From an uncultured Tenacibaculum sp. (GTDB lineage: Bacteria; Bacteroidota; Bacteroidia; Flavobacteriales; Flavobacteriaceae), in contig NZ_CANMLT010000007.1 in assembly GCF_947498805.1 (NCBI RefSeq), positions 159,130-223,129 on the forward strand: a stretch of 64,000 nt of DNA, in the 5' to 3' direction. Each line of letters starts with the position of its first letter. Positions within the stretch are counted from its first letter, which is position 1. The position numbers were made by a program, and so were the translations under genes. Below the pieces are notes generated by a model that ran no database searches, was not told the DNA's origin, and saw only the letters and a program-made list of their open reading frames with translations. Of the stretch, positions 53,812 to 61,300 are shown piece by piece.

Positions 53812-54723
53812 CTATTGTAAAGATATAATAGTTTTGTCATTAGAAAAAGTGTAAACAATTCCCATTGGGGTAAGGGTTGTTTTCAAGGCTTTTTCTAAAT
53901 CATTATGAATAAAACTTCCAGAGAAAGTTTGAGAAGTATCTATACTTCCTATTTCAAAAGAAATAGCATATAGGCTACTTAGCTCATTTAAAACATCTTG
54001 TAAAGGGCGGTTTTTAAATATACTAATACTATCTATCCATTGAGGTTTAGTGGTATTAGTTTTATGTTCCGAAATAATTTCTTTCTCTATTGAAATTTTA
54101 TCATTAGCGGTTAATATTTTTTGATTGTTTGTTCCTTTTTGATCAAATTGAACCTTGCCTTCAAAACAATTTAATTCGAAGATATAGGCTCTTGATTTAA
54201 CGTTAAATTTGGTTCCTAAAACAGTGACATTACCATATGAAGTTTCTACTTTGAAATCACTTCCCTTCTGTACTTCGAAATAAGCTTCTCCTTGTAAATT
54301 TAATTGTCTATTTGAATTCCAAAAGAAACGTTTATGGGTTATGCTAGAATTGGCGTTTAATTGCACTTCACTACCATCAGGTAACATAATAGCTAATTGT
54401 TCTCCAATACCGGTAGTATAGTTTTTAGTAGAGGTGGCTGCAAAATAACCAATAATAAGAATAGCAATTGAAGCAGCGATAGAATACCAAAATTTAGTAT
54501 TTAAAGTTCTAACCTTACCTGTTTCTCTAACCATTTTACTTTTGGTACTAGCTAGAGCAGCCTTGGTATCAATTTTAGGTCCTTTAAACTGTTGAGCAAC
54601 TTCATTAATACGTTGAAAATCTTTATAGGCATCGGTTTGCATGAATTCAGTAAGTTCCTCCTTACTCAATTCATTTGCGGCCCAACGGGCTAAAAAAGAT
54701 GTATCTGTTTCGTATTTTTTCAT
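53812..54723 (-). CDS. FecR-type anti-sigma factor
   Basis: The 303-residue product has a cytoplasmic N-terminus (~1-80, FLARWAANELSKEELTEF), one transmembrane helix (~84-102, SIAASIAILIIGYFAA), then a periplasmic FecR domain (~110-205, LPDGSEVQLNANSSITHKR, GEAYFEVQKG, VLGTKFNVKS) and a C-terminal STN-like/DUF4974 segment (~235-303). It should hold the ECF sigma factor inactive until the TonB receptor signals. It lies between the sigma and receptor genes in the usual order. Confidence 0.93.
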   Translation of the reverse strand: MKKYETDTSFLARWAANELSKEELTEFMQTDAYKDFQRINEVAQQFKGPKIDTKAALASTKSKMVRETGKVRTLNTKFWYSIAASIAILIIGYFAATSTKNYTTGIGEQLAIMLPDGSEVQLNANSSITHKRFFWNSNRQLNLQGEAYFEVQKGSDFKVETSYGNVTVLGTKFNVKSRAYIFELNCFEGKVQFDQKGTNNQKILTANDKISIEKEIISEHKTNTTKPQWIDSISIFKNRPLQDVLNELSSLYAISFEIGSIDTSQTFSGSFIHNDLEKALKTTLTPMGIVYTFSNDKTIISLQ

Positions 54724-54776
54724 GTCTTTTATTTAGTGCTCTTATCTATTGTACCGTTAACTATTCATTTACCCTA

Positions 54777-55304
54777 TTATAATTTTAAATCTTTTCCTAA
54801 AATTTTTCTGAGATTGATAAAAGCGTTACTCATTCTTCTCTCAACAGCCTTTACAGTAATGTTAGTTATTTCAGCAATCTCTTTATAGGTTTTCTTGTCA
54901 ATACGGCTTAATAAAAATACTTCACGTTCTTTCTCAGATAAGCTAGCAATGGCATGTTCAAGTTTTTGTCTAAACTCTTCTGTTTCTAAAATAAAATCTG
55001 GACTTTCATGATCTCTATCGCTTTTTGGAATAGCTTCATGTCTCAATACTACTTTTTTGTGAGCAAACTCATTTCGTAAAGCATTATTACATATGGTATA
55101 GAGGAGTGAACGTGCGGTTTCATAAATAACTTCAGCACATTTTTTCCAAATTTTTACAAAAGCGTCTTGCACAATATCTTCTGCTTGCTGCAAGTTACCA
55201 CACTTATAATAAATGTAGTTTGTAGCAGTTTCGTAGTAGGAGGTGAATAAAGAATCGAAATTCTTTTCTTCACAAACAGATTTTTTTTGTTCGGGCATTG
55301 ACAA
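54777..55304 (-). CDS. FecI-type ECF sigma factor
   Basis: The 175-residue sigma-70 family protein has region 2 (~20-85: LFTSYYETATNYIYYKCG, AEDIVQDAFVKIWKK) and region 4 (~115-170: LSEKEREVFLLSRIDKKTYKEI, NITVKAVERRMSNAFINLRKIL). It is the first gene of the sigma/FecR/receptor unit and presumably activates its own operon when the receptor is engaged. A -7 box TAGATTTG lies 15-22 nt upstream of the start. Confidence 0.92.
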   Translation of the reverse strand: MSMPEQKKSVCEEKNFDSLFTSYYETATNYIYYKCGNLQQAEDIVQDAFVKIWKKCAEVIYETARSLLYTICNNALRNEFAHKKVVLRHEAIPKSDRDHESPDFILETEEFRQKLEHAIASLSEKEREVFLLSRIDKKTYKEIAEITNITVKAVERRMSNAFINLRKILGKDLKL

Positions 55305-55318
55305 AAATTATTGTTTGG

Positions 55319-55326
55319 CAAATCTA
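55319..55326 (-). promoter_or_regulatory. candidate -7 box of FecI-type operon (TAGATTTG)
   Basis: On the minus strand TAGATTTG matches the TAnnTTTG consensus exactly and lies 15 nt upstream of the sigma-factor start codon. No clear -33 TTG is present in the A-rich sequence behind it. Confidence 0.42.
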
Positions 55327-55415
55327 AAAAAAAATAAAAAAAAGAATAGGGTTTAACAGATGATTACTGTACAATATATAGAATATAATCTTAATTTTTA
55401 CATAATTTTTTATAT

Positions 55416-57263
55416 ATGAGTAAGTTATCTTTTTTGATTTTGTTGTTTATTATGGTTTTGGGAACAAGAGTTCAATGCCAAACCAAAGTCGATTCCCTGC
55501 AACAAGTTGTTAAAATTACGAGTAATAAAAATGAAAAACTTAAAGCTTTAGATAAGTTGTCTAGGCAAATGATTCGAGAGAATCATAAAGAATTAATTCC
55601 AACGCTTAAAGATTATATGATTTTAGCTAAAGAATTAAAAGAGTATGATTTAATGGCATCTAAGTCAAGGTTTTTGATTCAACAGCATTTAATTAGGGGA
55701 GAAAACAAAGAAGGAATGGGGTTAATTGATTCTATGTTGAACTTTAAACCGCATTTTAAAAAGGAAAATTCAGAAGCGCATCTTTTGTTAAAAAGAGGAG
55801 GTATTTATTTTTCAGAGTTAAACTATAAAAAAGCTATAAAGGATTATCAAAAATCGGCAGATCTGTTTTTAGTTTCTAAAGATTCCATTTTTGCGGCAGA
55901 TGGATATTTTTTTGCGGGTCAGGCATATTCTAATACAGGAAATTTTATAAAAGCAATTGACAAATTTGAAAAAGCTGCAGTACTCTATGAAATATTGAAA
56001 GATTATCAATATATGTTTCTGGTGAATAAAGAGCTAGATTTAGTTTATAGAAGGAATGGACTTTCAGAATTGGCGAATGAAAAGCTTTTAAAGTTAATTG
56101 ATAAAAGCAAAGCATATAAATCATTTAAAAGTTTGACTTTTTTTTATTTGTCACTTGTAAGTAAAGCAATAGATGATAAAAAATTAGTGCTGGCTGAAGA
56201 ATATTTAGATTCATCAAAGCATTATGAAAAGTTTATTACTGATATTTCGATGAAAAGTTATAACAAGATAACTCTGAAAAATTTAGAATTACGCTTAAAA
56301 ACAACGCAAAATGATCTAAAAGCTGCAGATAAAGTATATGATTCAACTTTACTAGTTGAAGAAAAAAATAAACATGTAAAAATTATAGAGTCATTTAAGC
56401 TTTACAAGGCTAATTATTTGTTAAAGAAAGGGAAAGTAAAAGAGGCGTTAAACTTATTAAAAAGTGCAAAAGAATTTGCTAAAAAGAACACCCAAAGAAA
56501 TAATAATTTATTGGATGTTGAAAAACTATTAGGTACTGTATATGAGAAATTGGGGAAAGAGACAGAAGCATTGGTACATAAAAATAATTACATAGCATTA
56601 AAAGATTCTATAAATAAATTATCCTTAACGAATGCATTGGCTTTTCATCAAACAAGATTTGAAACAGCTCAAAAGGAAAAGGAGATTTTAAAACAGGAAA
56701 ATGAAATACAACAGTTAGAAGCAGAGAAAAAAATAGCCGCAGGAAAAAGAAATTCCTTAATAGCAATCCTATTTTCATTAGTTTTAATTGCATTAGGAAT
56801 TTGGTGGAGTGGGAAACAGAAAAGAAAGCAATTACAAGTAAAAATAAAGAAAAATAAAGAGGAACTTACCGAATTTACAAATCAATTACTTCAGAAACGA
56901 AAAGAGCAAGATGAATTACAATCGCAGCTAACGGAGTTAAAAGAAAAGGTAACGGAAAAAGAAGCAGTAACTTCTGTTCAGGATTTAATAGCAACAAAAA
57001 TTTTAACAAAAGAAGATTGGTATATATTCAAGAAAAAATTTGTTAGTGTATATCCTAATTTCTTTATTGATATAAAAAACAAAGGTTACAAATTAACAAA
57101 AGCAGAAGAACGATTAGTGTCTTTGGAAAAGCTAGGTTTGGATAATTCTGAAATAGCGAATATGTTAGGAGTTTCTTTAGATACTATTTTTATGAGTAGG
57201 TATAGATTACGAAAAAAAATAGCTGCTCCTAAAGAAGTTTCTATTACAGAATATTTAAGCTAA
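55416..57263 (+). CDS. membrane-tethered TPR sensor with C-terminal HTH (paralogue)
   Basis: The 615-residue product has a signal peptide (1-22, ending RVQCQ), TPR-like periplasmic repeats (~60-400), a transmembrane helix (~446-465), a coiled coil (~470-525) and a C-terminal DNA-binding region (~530-615: LTKAEERLVSLEKLGLDNSEI, RYRLRKKI). It is clearly paralogous to the protein at 39202 along its whole length, including the TKVDSLQQ N-terminus and the LLKRGGIYF segment. It is followed by a direct-repeat site and the short paralogue at 57371, and then a giant secreted protein. Expected role: sense a periplasmic signal and control neighbouring surface-protein genes (inferred). Confidence 0.85.
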   Translation: MSKLSFLILLFIMVLGTRVQCQTKVDSLQQVVKITSNKNEKLKALDKLSRQMIRENHKELIPTLKDYMILAKELKEYDLMASKSRFLIQQHLIRGENKEGMGLIDSMLNFKPHFKKENSEAHLLLKRGGIYFSELNYKKAIKDYQKSADLFLVSKDSIFAADGYFFAGQAYSNTGNFIKAIDKFEKAAVLYEILKDYQYMFLVNKELDLVYRRNGLSELANEKLLKLIDKSKAYKSFKSLTFFYLSLVSKAIDDKKLVLAEEYLDSSKHYEKFITDISMKSYNKITLKNLELRLKTTQNDLKAADKVYDSTLLVEEKNKHVKIIESFKLYKANYLLKKGKVKEALNLLKSAKEFAKKNTQRNNNLLDVEKLLGTVYEKLGKETEALVHKNNYIALKDSINKLSLTNALAFHQTRFETAQKEKEILKQENEIQQLEAEKKIAAGKRNSLIAILFSLVLIALGIWWSGKQKRKQLQVKIKKNKEELTEFTNQLLQKRKEQDELQSQLTELKEKVTEKEAVTSVQDLIATKILTKEDWYIFKKKFVSVYPNFFIDIKNKGYKLTKAEERLVSLEKLGLDNSEIANMLGVSLDTIFMSRYRLRKKIAAPKEVSITEYLS

Positions 57264-57295
57264 TTTAATTAGTTGATTTATAGTTTTTTTTGTTT

Positions 57296-57355
57296 TTGTA
57301 TAGTAAATTGTATAGCCTATTTTTAAAGATTTAGTAGTACTAGCATATAGTTTTA
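57296..57355 (+). promoter_or_regulatory. putative operator plus -7 box upstream of 57371
   Basis: Direct repeats TTGTATAG at 57296-57303 and 57308-57315 (period 12) are followed after exactly 32 nt by TAGTTTTA (57348-57355), one base from TAnnTTTG. The same repeat, period and 32-nt spacing recur at 58160-58219. Inverted arms AGTTTTTTT (57282-57290) and AAAAAAACT (57358-57366) flank the block. The start codon is 15 nt after the -7 box. Confidence 0.6.
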
Positions 57356-57370
57356 CTAAAAAAACTCTAC

Positions 57371-58111
57371 ATGTTTTTAAATAGTAAATATGTACTGGTC
57401 ATTTTAAGTTGTAGCGTTTGGATTAGTGTTGCTTTTACAGGAAAGAGTGCTCAAATATATTCAAATACTGTCAAGTATAAAACGAAAGTAGTCACAACGA
57501 CGTTTAAGGATATAGTTCAAGAAACTTTTAAGCCAAATGTACTTCAAAAGGAAAAAGAAAATCAAAAGCAAAAGAAGGATACAGAAATAGTTATAAGTAA
57601 ATTCTTATACATATTGTTAGTTGCAATTCTAATAGTAATTATAGCACATTATCTTATAAAACTTCACTACAAAAAAAGAAATCATAAGAATAAATTTGAC
57701 TTTCTTCAAAAAGAAGCTGTACTTAAAGAAACCATTAAAAACTTGTCTTCTAAAGTTAAAGAGCAAGAAACACTTCTTAATGAGCAAAAAGAAGAACTCA
57801 GAGCTAATAAACAAGTTAAGAAACTACATGATAAAATCATTGATAAAATACTAACTCAAGAAGATTGGTATAGTTTCAAAGAAAAATTCAATCAGGTATA
57901 TCCATTGTTTTTTAGGCAAATACAAGAAAAAGATATTCACCTTACCAAATCAGAAGAACGTTTAATTGCTTTAGAAAAACTAGGTCTTGACAATACTGAA
58001 ATAGCAAATGTTTTGGGAATATCTGTAGATAGTGTTTTTGTAAATAGATATCGTTTACGCAAAAAAATAAAGGCTCCTGCAAGTATCTCCATTGTAGAGT
58101 TTTTAAGTTGA
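57371..58111 (+). CDS. short membrane-tethered HTH regulator lacking TPRs
   Basis: The 246-residue product has an N-terminal hydrophobic signal or anchor (~7-24), a short periplasmic linker (~25-75), a transmembrane helix (~77-97), a cytoplasmic coiled coil (~110-150), then the same C-terminal DNA-binding region as its two large paralogues (LTKSEERLIALEKLGLDNTEI, RYRLRKKI). The whole TPR sensor region is missing although the frame is intact, so it is a natural short form, not a frameshift product. It could act as a constitutive or dominant-negative partner of the 615-residue protein or relay its signal. It sits between two copies of the TTGTATAG site, directly upstream of the giant protein at 58302. 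Confidence 0.83.
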   Translation: MFLNSKYVLVILSCSVWISVAFTGKSAQIYSNTVKYKTKVVTTTFKDIVQETFKPNVLQKEKENQKQKKDTEIVISKFLYILLVAILIVIIAHYLIKLHYKKRNHKNKFDFLQKEAVLKETIKNLSSKVKEQETLLNEQKEELRANKQVKKLHDKIIDKILTQEDWYSFKEKFNQVYPLFFRQIQEKDIHLTKSEERLIALEKLGLDNTEIANVLGISVDSVFVNRYRLRKKIKAPASISIVEFLS

Positions 58112-58159
58112 TAGTTAATTAATTAATTATGTGGTGTTTAAGTGTTTTAATGTGTGTTT

Positions 58160-58219
58160 TTGTATAGAGCTTTGTATAGATGAAAAACACTGTTTTTGGT
58201 TGTTTATAAGGTAGTTTTG
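58160..58219 (+). promoter_or_regulatory. putative operator plus -7 box upstream of giant protein
   Basis: Direct repeats TTGTATAG at 58160-58167 and 58172-58179 (period 12), then a 32-nt spacer and TAGTTTTG (58212-58219), an exact TAnnTTTG match. Inverted arms AGTGTTTT (58141-58148) and AAAACACT (58184-58191) surround the repeats. The start codon is 82 nt further on. The repeats would sit roughly 45-65 bp upstream of transcription start, a usual place for an activator. Confidence 0.62.
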
Positions 58220-58301
58220 AAAAGTAGTTAACAGGGTAATTTATAGATTGCCTTAATAATAAATTAAATACGAATAGAAGTATAATTTTAATGAATCCCT
58301 T

Positions 58302-61300
58302 ATGGAACAGAATTACAAAACCCCGGTAAATAGAAGTATATATTATGTGTTGCTTTTGTTTTTTATGATGGTAGGTTCCGTTTTTGCACAAACAGAAACA
58401 GAGCCAAATAATGAAGCAAATCAAGCCGGTACACAACGTGTTGTATGGAGTAGCCCAACAACTATTACAGGAACAGTTTCAAATGCTGATCCTGATTATT
58501 GGAATATATCTAAACTACCAGGTATTGATCCGCAAAATGTTATAGAACTTTTTATTAGTAGCGGTTATGATCCAGCAACAATTCAAGTGGAATATGAGTT
58601 AAGAACCGGTGGTTACAATGGAAATGTAGCTTCATCTTTTCGTGCGCCTAGATTATTAAATCAAGCAACAGCTAATTTTTATAACGGAATAGGGTACCCA
58701 TCTGTTGAGGCGGGATGGTATGGAATGTCAAATATTAGTTTAGGGACAACAGATAATTATATGGTACTTAAAATTACAACAACATCAAGTACGCCAATAC
58801 CATATTCAATAGTATTGGAAAGTGAAGATTTCCCAACTTGTACTACCCCTGCGGATGTTACAGGTTTAAATGTTACGACTACAGGAGGAGACAATTTGCA
58901 ATTTGATGCTTTCTCAGCAGTTAGTGGTATTACAGGGGGATATGTAGTAGAAATTAGCGATAGTCCAACATTTAATCCATTGCCAAATCCACAATTTGAT
59001 GCACTTACTGGTACTACGCCATCAACTGTATATTCTGGATCAGGGCAACAAGTAATATATGCTTCTCCTAAACCTAATAGATTAGCAACAGGGTTTGAAG
59101 TACCTACAGTACCAGGAAATATATTAGTTACAGACTTAAGCCCTAACATAACTTATTACTTTAGAGTAACTACTGCAAACGAGTGTAATGGGTATTTTAG
59201 TTTTAGTAATGGAGCTACTATAAGTGGAGCTACTTTTGCTTGTGATCCTGCACTAATTGCACCTAATCAAGTTTCAAATATTGTTACGGTAAATAATACC
59301 ATAGATAGTTTTGGTATTACATCTTTTACAGCTCCAACAGGTGGTGCGAATGGATATGTTATAAAAGTCAATACTACCAATAGCTTTACGGCTCCAACAG
59401 ATGCAGATTTAACAAGCGCAAGTACGATATATAATTCAGGAGCAGGAGAACAAGTAGTATATGCAGGTACTTCCGTTAATCCTAATATAACTATTAATGG
59501 AACCGGAATTACGGCTGGAACAAACTTCTTTGTAAAAATATATGCCTACAATACTTGTTTAGGAGGAAATTTTTTCGAGAATACAGGAACTACAGGAACG
59601 CGAACGATTTGTAATGGTGCGCCAACTGTGGTACCTTCCGCTTTATCGATAGACCAAATAAGTCATAGTTCTATGCGTGTAAACTCTACTTCAGGAGCAG
59701 GTGGAGCTATAGGACAAGTAATTTTAATAAATACAGTAGATTCTTTTACACCTCCAGTTCCTGGAACTTTACCAGCTGTCAATGCAGCTTATTCTGGTAC
59801 GGGTCAACAGGTAATTTATGCAGGAAGCGCTGTAAATCCCGCATTAACAGTTACAAACTTAACAAATGCAAATGGAGGTACACAATATTTTTTTAAATCG
59901 TATGCATATAATCCATGTGGAACCAACTTTTATTTTGAAGCTATTGGAGTAAAGGCGAATGCCACGACTTGTGGTGCCGTGCAAAACGTAGCAAGCAATG
60001 CGATCTTTTTTGAAGTCGGAGATTCTTTTATGGATTTCAAATCTTTTTCACCTGCAACGGGTGTAACAGGATATGTAGTAAAAATGAATACCGTTAATAC
60101 ATTTTCCCCGCCAACAGATGGAAGTAATACGTTACCAACCTCAAATCCCAATTATACAGGAGGTGAGCAAATAGTTTATGCAGGAACATCCACAAATCCA
60201 GATATTCGTATTACTGGATTAAGTGCTGCAACTACGTATTACTTTACCATCTATTCTTATACTGATTGTAGTGGAGCATTATTTTATGAACAAACTGGAT
60301 ATAGTTTTTCAAGACAAAATGTAAACTCACCTTCAAATTTAACATTTAATGATTTTAGTGTCACTTTTGGAGCTGCCGCATTTGATTTAAATAATCTTAC
60401 ATCATCACTTTCTCCAGGAGCGAGAAGTTATACTATTATGCCTGGTGGTACGTCTACTGGTGGAAGTGCATTATCTGGAACAGGTAATAATATAATGACA
60501 GCAGGTAACGTAGGTACAGTTTTAGTACGTGTAGATCAAGAAGCTGCAGCTAATTTCAACTCAGGAACAGAGCAAGCCACAATTACAATTAATAAAGCCA
60601 ATCCAACGATTACATTTAATAATCAAACAGTTCCTTTTGGAAGTAGTGCTGTGACATTGGGAGCAATATCCAATTCAACCGGAACTATTTCGTATAGTTT
60701 TGTTGGAAGTGCAAATGGTAATGTACTTTCAGGAACTAATAATGAGATTTTAACACCTGGAAATGCAGGAACGGTAACTGTACGTGCTACGGTTGCAGCA
60801 GATGCTAATTTTAATGAAGCAACGAAAGACATTTTCTTTTCTGTTTCTGCACCTTCAGAAATAATAAGTATCAATGCAAATGGAGTATATAAAGTTGTAA
60901 ATGAAAGTACCATGTCAACATTGGTAAATTTTACAGCAAATACTACTGCAACTGGTTCCGATGGTAAGGGTGAATTATTGCAAGTAAATGGAAAATTATG
61001 GGGTGTAACCAATGCAGGAGGAGCCAATGGTAAAGGAACTATCTTCAATTTAAATACTGATGGTACAGGTTTTACCAAAGTTCATGATTTCAATGCTACA
61101 ACAGAAGGAAGCGACCCTTCAGGTTTTTTAACTTTTAGTAATGGTAAAATCTGGGGAGTATTGTCTACTGGAGGACCAGGGTCAGGCAGTGGGTCAGCAG
61201 GTGGAAGTATTTTTTCCATCAATACAGATGGAACCAATTTTACCGTGGTACGTGGTTTTTCTTTTACAGATTTTACACTTTCAGAGTTAGCTGCACCTAT

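Noticed and set aside
58119..58436. 105-codon minus-strand ORF opposite the giant-protein start
   Set aside because: Its translation is a Cys/Phe/Lys-rich string without domain character and it lies antisense to the operator, promoter and signal peptide of the plus-strand gene.
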